From Thalassospira indica (lineage in GTDB: Bacteria > Pseudomonadota > Alphaproteobacteria > Rhodospirillales > Thalassospiraceae), in contig NZ_CP031555.1 in the NCBI RefSeq assembly GCF_003403095.1, forward strand, positions 3,970,001-4,034,000: 64,000 nt of DNA. The letters run 5' to 3'. Below the pieces are notes generated by a model. That model did not search any database. It was not told where the DNA came from and saw only the letters and a program-made list of their open reading frames with translations. Numbering within the stretch: the stretch's first letter is position 1; each line of letters opens with the position of its first letter. Of the stretch, positions 26,488 through 35,427 are shown piece after piece. A program made the translations under genes and the position numbers.

Positions 26488-26502
26488 AATCCCCTTTTTG
26501 CG

Positions 26503-26985
26503 CTATTTCAGCGACCCCAGAACCGCCAGACTTTCATAGCGTTTGATATAGGGTTCATGAAACACCCGGTCGACAAAGGCGCTGTATTCTTCCATGTCAC
26601 TGACCTGAATACGCAACACAAAATCATGCGCACCAGTCACATGGTGACACTGCACAACCTCAGGCATTCTGCCGAATTCTTCACGCATCAGCATATATCG
26701 ATCCGGGCGATCACGTTCCATGGTCAGAAGCACGATCACCATCATCTTCTTGCCAAATACCTTGGGCGATACAATCGCGACATCGCGCTCAATCACCCCG
26801 GTTTCGCGCAGGCGCTGCACCCGGCGCAAACAGGCCGCCGATGAAAGACCAACTTTCGCGGACAGTTCATTACCTGTTAAGCGACTGTTTTCCTGCAATA
26901 ATTCCAGCAGGCGATAGTCAAATTTATCGAGTTCCGCCAAGGTCCAATATCCCAAACGACGCTGTAACATCCTTCGGATCAACAT
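26503..26985 (-). CDS. Lrp/AsnC family transcriptional regulator
   Basis: 160 residues (155 if translation starts at the second in-frame ATG at 26970). The helix-turn-helix is LDKFDYRLLELLQENSRLTG then LSAKVGLSSAACLRRVQRL. The effector (RAM) domain has VVQCHHVTGAHDFVLRIQV, where the Gly-Asx pair lines the amino-acid pocket. It stands alone next to the divergently transcribed DUF1127 gene. The target is not obvious; self-regulation and control of a distant amino-acid locus are usual for the family. Confidence 0.9.
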   Translation of the reverse strand: MLIRRMLQRRLGYWTLAELDKFDYRLLELLQENSRLTGNELSAKVGLSSAACLRRVQRLRETGVIERDVAIVSPKVFGKKMMVIVLLTMERDRPDRYMLMREEFGRMPEVVQCHHVTGAHDFVLRIQVSDMEEYSAFVDRVFHEPYIKRYESLAVLGSLK

Positions 26986-27152
26986 GACCGAAGCAGCCAG
27001 CGAAAGAAAATCGTTTTTACAGATTCTTTGCGAAAATCTCGCACGGATTTGCGAACTTTGCGCGCCGTTTCACATAAGTCAGACGTAAATTGTTTGTGGG
27101 TCCGAAGGAAACTTTGTCCCCTTATTAGCAAACAAACTAGCGAGCCAGCATC

Positions 27153-27386
27153 ATGCCAGCACAGTTTACAAATGGATCCCTCGTCGCCACCACCAATGTC
27201 GCGCCGGTATCAGGCGTAACCATCTGGCGCTGGCTCGTCCTTTTCCCGCGCAAATGGGCACAAGCCTACAAGGTCGCCCGCGATGCGGAAATGCTTCGCA
27301 ATGCCCCGCGCGAAGTGCTTGAAGACATCGGCATTACCCGCAAAGACGTCGCATTCGTCTGCGAACATGGCCACCTGCCAAGATAA
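27153..27386 (+). CDS. DUF1127 domain small protein
   Basis: 77 residues. The C-terminal half carries the DUF1127 pattern: WRWLVLFPRKWAQAYKVARD, then MLRNAPREVLEDIGITRKDV. DUF1127 proteins of alphaproteobacteria are short arginine-rich RNA-binding or regulatory proteins, some involved in phosphate and RNA turnover; the role of this one is unknown. It is followed by a clear terminator, so it is a single-gene unit. Confidence 0.85.
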   Translation: MPAQFTNGSLVATTNVAPVSGVTIWRWLVLFPRKWAQAYKVARDAEMLRNAPREVLEDIGITRKDVAFVCEHGHLPR

Positions 27387-27437
27387 CGACCTCCCTCATT
27401 AACGGTCATCAGGCGCCCCACCTGACGGACCAGCTTC

Positions 27438-27476
27438 AAAAGCCTGTCGGTGTCCCATGCACTGGCAGGCTTTTTG
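27438..27476 (+). terminator. Terminator after the DUF1127 gene
   Basis: AAAAGCCTG pairs with CAGGCTTTTT around a loop of about 18 bases and runs into TTTTTG. Confidence 0.85.
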
Positions 27477-27685
27477 TTCTGATCAATTTCTTGTGCCCTG
27501 CATCCCGGTCATCGTCCTTAAATCCCTTGGCAAATTGCTCATATAAGCTCTGCGACCAGCCGATGTGATGGGCGGAGATAACCATCACATCTGCACCAAA
27601 CCACCCATTATGGGCGTTTACCGCTTGGTTACCTGCCCCCACGCGATGATCAGGCATAACAAGCCAAAAGAGAGATGAGGCGGTC
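27477..27685 (+). other. Intergenic/promoter region before iorA
   Basis: No gene is seen. A ribosome-binding site AGAGATGAGG lies just before the iorA start. An upstream promoter is expected but no clear -35/-10 pair was picked out. Confidence 0.4.
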
Positions 27686-28147
27686 ATGCAATATCAGCTT
27701 AAGATCAATGGAGAATCCCGTACCGTTGATGTCGAACCGGGCACCCCGCTGCTTTGGGTTCTGCGCGACGAACTGGAACTTACCGGCACCAAATTTGGTT
27801 GCGGCGTTGCCTATTGTGGTGCCTGCACCGTGCATGTCGACGGTTACCCGACCCGTTCCTGCCAGACCTTTATCGAGGATGCGGTCGATAGCGAAATCAC
27901 CACCATCGAAGGTGCGACCGACAAGGTCGCCAAGGCGGTTCAGGCTGCCTGGCAGAAAAAAGATGTCGTGCAGTGCGGCTGGTGTCAGTCCGGTCAGATC
28001 ATGTCGGCCATCGGCCTTTTGACCGAAAACCCCAATCCGACCGATGAGGAAATCAAGGATTACATGTACGGCAATGCCTGCCGCTGTGTGACCTATGTCC
28101 GCATCAACGAAGCCATCAAGCTCGCATCTGAAAAGCTGGAGGCCTAA
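27686..28147 (+). CDS. iorA: Aldehyde/isoquinoline oxidoreductase small subunit, 2x[2Fe-2S] (IorA-like)
   Basis: 153 residues, the usual size. The plant-type [2Fe-2S] ligands are Cys39, Cys44, Cys47 (FGCGVAYCGACTVH) and Cys59. The second cluster is held by Cys97, Cys100 (VQCGWCQSGQ), Cys132 and Cys134 (ACRCVTYVRI). It passes electrons from the molybdenum subunit encoded three bases downstream. No FAD subunit gene is present, as is normal for the IorAB branch, whose electrons usually go to a cytochrome. Substrate class is an N-heterocycle or aldehyde. Confidence 0.93.
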   Translation: MQYQLKINGESRTVDVEPGTPLLWVLRDELELTGTKFGCGVAYCGACTVHVDGYPTRSCQTFIEDAVDSEITTIEGATDKVAKAVQAAWQKKDVVQCGWCQSGQIMSAIGLLTENPNPTDEEIKDYMYGNACRCVTYVRINEAIKLASEKLEA

Positions 28148-28150
28148 GCC

Positions 28151-30325
28151 ATGAACATCAGTGTATCCCGTCGCGGCTTTCTTAAGGGATCGGCCGCAGG
28201 CGCCACAGCCCTTTTTGTCGGTGTGAATGCCAAGGGTGTTCTGGCTGCCGGAAGCTCGGCTGCTGCCAATACCGACCTGAACCCGTTTGTCAAAATTGAT
28301 GCCGATGGCGTTGTCACCGTCATCATCAAACATTTCGAAATGGGTCAAGGCACGACGACCGGCCTGACCACCCTGGTTGCCGAAGAAATCGATGCCAACT
28401 GGGACAGTGTCAAAACCGATTTCGCACCGGCCGATGATGTCCGCTACAAGAACCTGTTCTTTGGTGCGCAGGGGACCGGTGGTTCGACCTCGATTGCCAA
28501 TTCATTCATGCAGTACCGCGAAGCTGGTGCTGCAGCGCGCGATCTGCTTGTCCGTGCCGCGGCCCAAAGCTGGGGTGTTGATGCATCGACCATCTCTGTT
28601 GAGAACGGCATCATTTCATCAGGGGGAAATTCCGGTCACTTCGGCGAATTTGTTGCGATCGCAGCAACCCTTGAAGCCGTTGAAAAGCCGACGATCAAAA
28701 CCCCGGACCAGTTCAAGCTGATCGGCAACGAAAAACTCCACCGCAAGGACAATCACGGCAAGACCACCGGAACCGCGATCTTTGCCATGGATGTCAATCT
28801 GCCCGGCATGATCTATGCCGCGATCATGCACAGCCCGAAATTCGGTGGCACCGTTGTATCCTTCGATGACAGTGCGGCAAAGGATGTCGGTGGTTTCATC
28901 GCCGCACAGGTCCTGCCAAACAAGGCCGGTGTGGTTGCCTTTGGCAAAAACACCTGGTCGGCATTCCAGGCGCGTGATGCGCTTTCGGTTGAATGGGACT
29001 TCAGCGTTGCTGAAACCCGCAGCACCGATGCCCTGATCGCGGCCCATCAGGCCCTGCTTGATGAAAAGCCGGAATTCGAAATCGGCCACGAAATCACGAC
29101 CGAGAATGTCGCACCCTTGATTGACGGTGCATCAAAAACCATCGAGGCTGACTTCACCTTCCCGTATCTGGCACATGCGTCAATGGAATCGCTGAACTGC
29201 ACGATTGAGCCAACCGATTTTGGAGTACGTGTCCATGACGGTTGTCAGTTCCCGACCATCACGCGGCCGACGGTTGCGGCGATCCTTGGGCTTAAGCCCG
29301 AACAGGTCGAAATCAAGACGTTATATGCCGGTGGTTCGTTTGGCCGTCGCGCCAACCCGACCGCCGATTACAATGCCGAAGCTGCCATGGCCTTTGCCGT
29401 CTCGGGCAAGAAAGTCCCGGTCAAACTGGTCTGGAGCCGCGAAGACGACATGAAGGGCGGCTATTACCGCGCCATGTCGGCACACCGGGCAAAGATTGGC
29501 CTGGATGCGGATGGCAAGATCGTCGGATGGGACCATCGTCTTGCGATCAAGTCGATCATGAAGGGCACAAGCTTTGAAGGCATGATGGTCCGTGACGGGG
29601 TTGATGCGACCTCTGTCGAGGGTGTTTCCGAAAGCCTATATGCCATCCCGAACCAGGCCATCGGCCTGACAGATTTCCATAACCCGGTGCCGGTTCTTTG
29701 GTGGCGTTCGGTGGGACACACCCACACTGCCTATGCCATGGAAACCCTGATGGATATGGTCGCTGCCGAAAGTGGTCAGGACCCGATCGAACTGCGTCTG
29801 TCGATGCTGGACGCAGCGCAGCCCAACCAGGCCCGCATGATTGAAGCCATCAAGCACGTGCGCGAAATTTCCGGATGGAAAGAAGGCGACAAGCGCGGCT
29901 TTGCCTGCCACTTCTCGTTCAATACCTGCGTCGCGGTTGTGGCGGACGTCTCGGTCGATGACACCAGCGTGCATGTCAACAAGCTGTTCATGGCAGTTGA
30001 ATGCGGTGTGGCTGTAAACCCCGATGTCATTCGTGCGCAGATGGAAGGCGGTGCAGGTTATGGCCTGACAGCGATCTTGCGCAATCAGATCACCCTGACC
30101 GACGGTGAAGTCGATCAGTACAACTTCCCGGATTACGAATTGCTTCGTAATCCCGAAATGCCCGAAGTCGAAGTCGCCATCGTTCCATCAAACGGTGCAC
30201 CGACCGGTGTTGGCGAACCGGGTCTGCCCCCAACCGGGCCGGCCGTTGCCAATGCGATCTTTGCGCAAACCGGCACGCGGATCCTGGATCTTCCCATGAC
30301 CAAGGCTGGTTTCGACTTCGTGTAA
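28151..30325 (+). CDS. iorB: Molybdopterin-binding aldehyde/isoquinoline oxidoreductase large subunit (IorB-like)
   Basis: 724 residues with an N-terminal twin-arginine signal (SRRGFLKGSAAGATALFVG), so the complex with IorA is exported folded to the periplasm. Molybdenum-cofactor landmarks include FEMGQGTTTGLTTLVAEE, GAQGTGGSTSIANSFMQYR, YAGGSFGRRANPT and the C-terminal GVGEPGLPPTGPAVANAIFA, which holds the conserved catalytic Glu. It hydroxylates a heterocycle or oxidises an aldehyde using water as oxygen source. The following xdhC and nucleotidyltransferase genes supply matured cofactor, which supports activity. Natural substrate is unknown. Confidence 0.93.
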   Translation: MNISVSRRGFLKGSAAGATALFVGVNAKGVLAAGSSAAANTDLNPFVKIDADGVVTVIIKHFEMGQGTTTGLTTLVAEEIDANWDSVKTDFAPADDVRYKNLFFGAQGTGGSTSIANSFMQYREAGAAARDLLVRAAAQSWGVDASTISVENGIISSGGNSGHFGEFVAIAATLEAVEKPTIKTPDQFKLIGNEKLHRKDNHGKTTGTAIFAMDVNLPGMIYAAIMHSPKFGGTVVSFDDSAAKDVGGFIAAQVLPNKAGVVAFGKNTWSAFQARDALSVEWDFSVAETRSTDALIAAHQALLDEKPEFEIGHEITTENVAPLIDGASKTIEADFTFPYLAHASMESLNCTIEPTDFGVRVHDGCQFPTITRPTVAAILGLKPEQVEIKTLYAGGSFGRRANPTADYNAEAAMAFAVSGKKVPVKLVWSREDDMKGGYYRAMSAHRAKIGLDADGKIVGWDHRLAIKSIMKGTSFEGMMVRDGVDATSVEGVSESLYAIPNQAIGLTDFHNPVPVLWWRSVGHTHTAYAMETLMDMVAAESGQDPIELRLSMLDAAQPNQARMIEAIKHVREISGWKEGDKRGFACHFSFNTCVAVVADVSVDDTSVHVNKLFMAVECGVAVNPDVIRAQMEGGAGYGLTAILRNQITLTDGEVDQYNFPDYELLRNPEMPEVEVAIVPSNGAPTGVGEPGLPPTGPAVANAIFAQTGTRILDLPMTKAGFDFV

Positions 30326-30329
30326 GAGA

Positions 30330-30388
30330 TAACTGCTCGGGGGATCATTTTTCCCCCATCCCCCACCCCGTGGTTTCCCGGGCAGTTA
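30330..30388 (+). terminator. Intercistronic hairpin between iorB and xdhC
   Basis: TAACTGCTCGGG (30330-30341) pairs with CCCGGGCAGTTA (30377-30388), with one G-U pair, over a C-rich loop. It would reduce expression of the cofactor-maturation genes relative to iorAB. Confidence 0.5.
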
Positions 30389-30413
30389 CCCTTTTGCTGA
30401 AAGGGCGAGGAAT

Positions 30414-31409
30414 ATGACCAATCAACTTTCTGCAATGCTTGGCACCTGGCAGGAAAACCGCGACAGCACTGAATGGGTGCTGGGAACGGTTTATCGCACC
30501 GAGGGATCTGCTTATCGCAAGGCCGGTGCCATGATGCTGATCAACGGTCACGGGCAACAGTTCGGACTACTCAGCGGCGGCTGCCTTGAGGCCGACATTA
30601 TCCGCAATGCGCGCCGGGCCATGGTGACCGGCAAACCTGTCATGTTGACCTATGACGGCACTGACGAAGATGATCTGTCATTCAAACTTGGTGTGGGATG
30701 TGGCGGCAAGGTCTATATCATGCTCCAGCCACTAGGCTCCGGGAACGATCTGGGGCTGGGCGATCTGTATGAAGCCCTGCAAAAACGTCAAAGCGGCCTC
30801 TATTTCCAGAAAATCGATGCGGTCGCAGGCTATTTCGAGGCTGGTTTGCTTTATGGGCAACGCCCGGCCCATATCGAAAACCGTGAAGACGGCAATTGGC
30901 TGGTGACACCGATCCAGCCTGAACCCCATGTTCTTGTCGTGGGCGGCGGCCTTGATGCCCGCCCGGTGATTGGCATTGCCCATCAGATGGGCTGGCAAAC
31001 AACGCTGGTCGATCCACGCCCGGCAAATGCCCGGGCGGAGCATTTCCCGACCGCAGGCACCATCCTGCGCAGGATTGATCGTGATTTGGCGACCTATGTG
31101 ACCGATCACAAAGTCGATGCAGTTATTCTGATGTCTCATAGTGTCAGTATCGATACCGCGGCCCTTGCGGCGCTTTGCGATGCACCGATCAAACATCTGT
31201 CCGCCCTTGGTCCACGCCATCGGTTTCGCGATGTTTTGAACGAAGCTGGCATTTCGCGGAATGATCTGGCATTTGATATTTCAAGTCCGGCGGGTCTCGA
31301 TATCGGCGGACAACTTCCTGAAAGCATTGCTCTTTCGATGTTATCAGGCATCCATGCCGCCCTGTTCAAGCAATCAGCGGCCCCGGCCCTGGCGCAAGCC
31401 GCCGAATAA
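30414..31409 (+). CDS. XdhC family molybdenum-cofactor maturation protein
   Basis: 331 residues. The N-terminal XdhC/CoxI domain has WVLGTVYRTEGSAYRKAGAM, LLSGGCLEADI and FKLGVGCGGKVYIML. The C-terminal Rossmann domain has VLVVGGGLDARPVIGIAHQM and AVILMSHSVSIDTAAL. XdhC proteins bind Mo-cofactor, add the terminal sulfido ligand with a cysteine desulfurase, and insert it into xanthine-oxidase-type enzymes. Here the client is almost certainly IorAB, encoded just upstream. The ATG follows GCGAGG. Confidence 0.92.
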   Translation: MTNQLSAMLGTWQENRDSTEWVLGTVYRTEGSAYRKAGAMMLINGHGQQFGLLSGGCLEADIIRNARRAMVTGKPVMLTYDGTDEDDLSFKLGVGCGGKVYIMLQPLGSGNDLGLGDLYEALQKRQSGLYFQKIDAVAGYFEAGLLYGQRPAHIENREDGNWLVTPIQPEPHVLVVGGGLDARPVIGIAHQMGWQTTLVDPRPANARAEHFPTAGTILRRIDRDLATYVTDHKVDAVILMSHSVSIDTAALAALCDAPIKHLSALGPRHRFRDVLNEAGISRNDLAFDISSPAGLDIGGQLPESIALSMLSGIHAALFKQSAAPALAQAAE

Positions 31410-31419
31410 TGTGACCTTG

Positions 31420-32022
31420 ATGATGACACCGCGCACAGACATCCCCAAACCGAAACTGGCCATGCTTCTTCTGGCGGCCGGGGAAAGTGCGCGCTTTGGC
31501 GGGCGCAAGCAGCTTGCCGATATCAATGGCAAACCCATGATCGAACATGCGCTGGATGCCCTGTCAGGGATGCCAAAGTCGGACACCTTTGTGGTTCTTG
31601 GTGCCTATGGTGATGAAATCGCGCCGTGTCTTAAAAGTGGCTTGACGATTATCACCAATGAACACTGGGCCACGGGGATGGGAAGCTCGATTGCGTGCGG
31701 CATGACGAAAATCGCGACCAACGGCGGATATGATGGTGTTTTGATTGCCCTGTGTGATCAGGTCAATCTGACCGGCGATGATTACACCCGATTGATCACG
31801 GCCTTTGACGGCAAACAGATTGTCGCAACCCGACACCAAGATGGGCTGGGCGTGCCCGCCATTTTTCCAAAATCTGTCTTTGATGATTTGCAAAGCCTTG
31901 CCGGGCCAATTGGCGCGCGCAAAATCATCAACAGACATGCCGATAACGTGACCGCCCTATCACTTGCAAATGCCGCACTTGATATCGATACCCAAGATGA
32001 TCTGAAGCAAGTGACAGACTAA
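31420..32022 (+). CDS. Molybdenum cofactor nucleotidyltransferase (MocA/MobA-like)
   Basis: 200 residues from the ATG at 31420; ATG 31423 and GTG 31411 are equally in frame. The nucleotide-binding motif LLLAAGESARFGGRKQLADI is the mark of the family, with a DQVN acidic site in the sequence ALCDQVNLTGDDY. It transfers CMP (MocA) or GMP (MobA) to molybdopterin; neighbours of XdhC in alphaproteobacteria are usually MocA, needed for the MCD cofactor of xanthine-oxidase enzymes. It starts 10 bases after xdhC and ends the Mo operon. Confidence 0.88.
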   Translation: MMTPRTDIPKPKLAMLLLAAGESARFGGRKQLADINGKPMIEHALDALSGMPKSDTFVVLGAYGDEIAPCLKSGLTIITNEHWATGMGSSIACGMTKIATNGGYDGVLIALCDQVNLTGDDYTRLITAFDGKQIVATRHQDGLGVPAIFPKSVFDDLQSLAGPIGARKIINRHADNVTALSLANAALDIDTQDDLKQVTD

Positions 32023-32114
32023 CTTATGTGCCAAACCGGGTAGCGGGGTGTTTCCTGCTGACCCGTCGGCTGAATTGCGGCATGCTTGCATGTCTTGAAA
32101 ACGAGATGACGTGA

Positions 32115-32795
32115 ATGAAAGCAACCGCCCACATCATGGTCCTTTTGGTTGAGGACAACATGGATATCGCCGCCACCGTCAGTGACTATCTGACGATTGA
32201 AGGCGTTGAATGCGACCATGCCTATGATGGTGAAACCGCCTATCAGATGGCGCTGACCGGTGAATATGACGTCATCCTGCTTGATCTGATGTTACCATTC
32301 CGCGATGGCATCAGCATCTGCAAGGCGCTGCGCGACGAAGGGGTGGACACCCCGGTTCTTATGCTGACCGCGCGCGATACACTTGATGACAAGATCGAAG
32401 GCTTCCACGCCGGGGCGGACGATTATCTGGTCAAACCGTTTGAGCTGGAAGAGCTTCTTTTGCGCACGCGGGTTTTGTCGCGTCGGCGCAGTGGCGAGGT
32501 AAGGCGTTTCTCGCTTGGTGACCTGCTTATTGATTTTGAAAACCGTTCCGTGGTGCGGGCCGGTCAGAATATCAGTGTATCGCCAACGGGTTGGACCATT
32601 TTGGAGGTTCTGGCGCAAAACAGTCCGCAGGTTGTAACCCGTTCTCGTTTGTCGATGGCACTCTGGCAAGGCGATCCACCTGATACCAATGCGCTGAAGA
32701 CTCATCTTTACAAACTGCGTCATCGGATCGACAAACCGTTTGAGCAAAATCTGATTCACACCATTCCGGGCCAGGGCGTGGCCCTTCGCGAGTAG
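32115..32795 (+). CDS. OmpR/PhoB-type response regulator
   Basis: 226 residues. The receiver domain has acidic residues in LLVEDNMD, phospho-acceptor Asp57 in VILLDLMLP, the conserved Thr in MLTARD and Lys in LVKPFE. A winged-helix DNA-binding domain follows from about residue 132 (RRFSLGDLLIDFENRSVV, LKTHLYKLRHRID). It is followed five bases later by its histidine kinase gene. No adjacent target is evident, though control of the molybdenum operon upstream is conceivable. Confidence 0.94.
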   Translation: MKATAHIMVLLVEDNMDIAATVSDYLTIEGVECDHAYDGETAYQMALTGEYDVILLDLMLPFRDGISICKALRDEGVDTPVLMLTARDTLDDKIEGFHAGADDYLVKPFELEELLLRTRVLSRRRSGEVRRFSLGDLLIDFENRSVVRAGQNISVSPTGWTILEVLAQNSPQVVTRSRLSMALWQGDPPDTNALKTHLYKLRHRIDKPFEQNLIHTIPGQGVALRE

Positions 32796-32800
32796 CCGCT

Positions 32801-34138
32801 ATGAGCACATGTTGCGCACCCAAGACCCGATCCTTTTCCCGCTTTGTGCGCAATTACGTGCTGCTGGGTCTGGTGATTACGCTCGTGCTTTATACGGTGG
32901 TCGTCAATTTCTACATGCTGTATGGCAAGTGGATGGTGGCGTCCTTCCAGCTTCAGGTCATTGCCGAACAATATGACAATGAACTGGCCGAAAACCCCGA
33001 AGCCCCCTTGCCAAAGGGTTTCAATATTGAAACCTTCACCGGGTTTGATCAGCTGCCAGCAGAATTGCGCGCGCACGCAACACCGGACGATCTTGAGATT
33101 GGCGAGCTTTTCTATATCAACACCGACAAATACGCCGCCGAAGAAAACCCTGAAAACCCGGTCTTTCTCGTCTTCCCCTATCAGCTACGCAATGGGGATG
33201 ACATCCTGATCCTGCAGACCTATCACGCCGGGGATGAAGACAGCATCTATTTCGTGCGCCTGCACAAGCTGGCCCTGCTGTCGATCCCGTTCGCCATGGC
33301 GGTCGTCGGCATCTTTGCCTGGTTCCTTTGGGTGATTGGCAAACGTCTGACCAAGCCATCCGAGAATCTTCAGAACTGGGCCAACAATCTGACGGCAGAT
33401 AACCTGCGCGAACCGATCCCGGATTTCGGGTTTGAAGAGCTTAATGACGTCGCCCACGAACTGCATCGATCGGTTGACCAGATCGACAAATTCGTCGCCC
33501 GTGAACGTGAATTCCTCCGTCAGGCCAGCCACGAGCTGCGCACGCCTGTTACCATCGTTTCGGGCAATGTCGAACTTCTGGAAAAAAGCCCGCTTAACGC
33601 AACGCAGGCACGCGTCATGGCCCGCATCAAACGGGCCAACCGCAATATGCAGCAATTGCTTGAAACCCTGTTGTGGCTGGGCCGTGACAATGCACCGCTT
33701 GGTCAAACCGAAACGATCAACATCAGCACGTTCATCGAACAGGAAATCAGTGATCTTTCCTATCTGATGGAAGGCAAACACGTTACCTGTACGTTTGAAC
33801 CCGACAGCCGCGAAACCGAGATCGCGACCTCGCGCGCGGCACTGATGATTGTGGTGTCCAACCTGATCCGAAATGCGTTCCAGCACACCCCAAAAGGTGA
33901 GGTCAAGATCACGCTTTCCGGCACACAGATCTGCGTCGAGAACGCCATCCTGACCTGCAATGGTCAATGCACGATGCCACAGGGCGAAGGCATTGGCCTG
34001 CAACTCGTCCGGCGTATTTGTGAACGTCTTGACTGGACCTGCACGCTTACGCATCTGCCCAATGGCGGCATGTCGGTTTGCATGGATCCGGGCGCCGAAA
34101 CGCGGGTTGAGCGCAAACCCGAACTGGTTGAAAACTAG
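32801..34138 (+). CDS. Membrane sensor histidine kinase
   Basis: 445 residues. Helices near residues 22-42 and 163-185 frame a periplasmic sensor region of about 120 residues, followed by a short HAMP-like linker. The H box is EREFLRQASHELRTPVTIV, the N box VVSNLIRNAFQHTPKGEV, and the last ATP-lid motif GEGIGLQLVRRICERL. The usual DxGxG (G1) box is replaced by ICVENAILTCNGQC, which keeps only a VxN remnant and adds three cysteines. Related QseC/PrrB-type kinases tolerate variation here, but activity should be confirmed. Partner of the preceding response regulator. Confidence 0.92.
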   Translation: MSTCCAPKTRSFSRFVRNYVLLGLVITLVLYTVVVNFYMLYGKWMVASFQLQVIAEQYDNELAENPEAPLPKGFNIETFTGFDQLPAELRAHATPDDLEIGELFYINTDKYAAEENPENPVFLVFPYQLRNGDDILILQTYHAGDEDSIYFVRLHKLALLSIPFAMAVVGIFAWFLWVIGKRLTKPSENLQNWANNLTADNLREPIPDFGFEELNDVAHELHRSVDQIDKFVAREREFLRQASHELRTPVTIVSGNVELLEKSPLNATQARVMARIKRANRNMQQLLETLLWLGRDNAPLGQTETINISTFIEQEISDLSYLMEGKHVTCTFEPDSRETEIATSRAALMIVVSNLIRNAFQHTPKGEVKITLSGTQICVENAILTCNGQCTMPQGEGIGLQLVRRICERLDWTCTLTHLPNGGMSVCMDPGAETRVERKPELVEN

Positions 34139-34146
34139 TCCTCAGA

Positions 34147-34181
34147 CAAAAAAGGGCAGCTTATCCGCTGCCCTTTTTTTA
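34147..34181. terminator. Bidirectional terminator
   Basis: AAAAAAGGGCAGC-TTATCC-GCTGCCCTTTTTTT between the convergent kinase and amidohydrolase genes gives U-runs in both directions. Confidence 0.92.
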
Positions 34182-34191
34182 TTAGTCTGAC

Positions 34192-35427
34192 TTATGGTCG
34201 AAACAGCCTTGCCGCCGGATGTTCAAACGTTACCCGACCATCCTTCATGCCCCAGATCGGGCGGCTGATTTCGGAGACCACTTGTGCGCGGCTTTGGGCG
34301 GGCAGGACGATGAAGCTTGCGGCTTCGCCTACCGCGATCTTGCTGGATCGGCCGAGAAGTTTGGCCGGGGCGTCGGACACCATGGCAAAGCAGTTTTCAA
34401 GTTCGGCCTCGGTCGCGAGCTGACTGACATTGGCGTAAAGATTTGCCATGCGCGAAAGTGAACAGTCCCCATAGGGCGTAAACGGGTTCAGCACATTGTT
34501 GGTCGCAATCGTGCAGCACACACCATGGGCGGCAAACTTGTGTGCCGGGGCCACGCCGCAGGGTACGGAATGATCATGATCGCGCCCGGTCAGGAAAAGG
34601 TCGGTTGCGGGCAACACGGTCAGGCCGATCCCGGCATCGCGCATAATCGCAATCGTGTGTTCAAGTTCGGGTTTGGGCAAGACCGACAGTTTGGTCACAT
34701 GCCCGATCATTACCCGCCCCTGCCAGCCAAAGGCGATGGATTGTTTCGCCACTTCATCCAAATGCCGCCAACTGGCATCAAGATCAAAATCAAGATGGAA
34801 ATCCAGATCGACATCATAGTCGCGCGCCATTTCAAACAGACGCAGGATCTGACCATGTGGATCGGTATCCATATAGGGACAACCGCCCAGCAAATCGGCA
34901 CCACTATCCAATGCTTTGCGCAACAGTTCCTCGGTACCGGGATAGTTAAACAGGCCTTCCTGGGGGAAAACGCAAATCTCGATATCCATTGCCCAGGTAT
35001 AGTCGGCCTTAAGCCGCTTGATGGCGTTAAAACCGGCCAAGCCGATGCCCGGATCAATTTCGACATGGGTGCGCACCGCATTGGTGCCCTCTGTGATTGC
35101 CTTTTCAATCACGCGGGCACCACGGGCGTAAATGTCATCCTCGGTAAAGCCGCTTTTGGCGTTGGCGACGGCACTGATCGCGCCCTGAAGCGTGCCAGTT
35201 TCGTTTTTGGCACGATCCAGAATGCAGGCCTTATCAAGGTGGATGTGGCTTTCAACAAAACCGCAACTGAGCAACTGGCCCGCTGCATCAAAGCTTGGCG
35301 CATCAAAACTTGGCGCATCGCCCATAATCGACTGGGCGATTTCGACAATTTTTCCATCCGCCACGGCAAGATCGACAAGCGCATTCTCACCACTCAGGCA
35401 GGCGTTCCTCACCAGATAATCAAGCAT
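34192..35427 (-). CDS. Cytosine deaminase-like amidohydrolase
   Basis: 411 residues from the ATG at 35427, overlapping the end of the upstream ABC gene by eight bases. Metal motifs of the amidohydrolase superfamily are present: ESHIHLDKACI, DLDFHLDFDLD, VMIGHVTKL and a C-terminal TIATNNVLNPF replacing the usual metal-binding Asp region. Its nearest relatives in the family are cytosine deaminase and AtzC-like enzymes that hydrolyse C-N bonds in rings or ureido groups. A tiny in-frame tandem repeat (SFDAPSFDA near residue 40) is seen. It is the last gene of the Liv-1 operon and so likely acts on the imported compound. Confidence 0.88.
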   Translation of the reverse strand: MLDYLVRNACLSGENALVDLAVADGKIVEIAQSIMGDAPSFDAPSFDAAGQLLSCGFVESHIHLDKACILDRAKNETGTLQGAISAVANAKSGFTEDDIYARGARVIEKAITEGTNAVRTHVEIDPGIGLAGFNAIKRLKADYTWAMDIEICVFPQEGLFNYPGTEELLRKALDSGADLLGGCPYMDTDPHGQILRLFEMARDYDVDLDFHLDFDLDASWRHLDEVAKQSIAFGWQGRVMIGHVTKLSVLPKPELEHTIAIMRDAGIGLTVLPATDLFLTGRDHDHSVPCGVAPAHKFAAHGVCCTIATNNVLNPFTPYGDCSLSRMANLYANVSQLATEAELENCFAMVSDAPAKLLGRSSKIAVGEAASFIVLPAQSRAQVVSEISRPIWGMKDGRVTFEHPAARLFRP

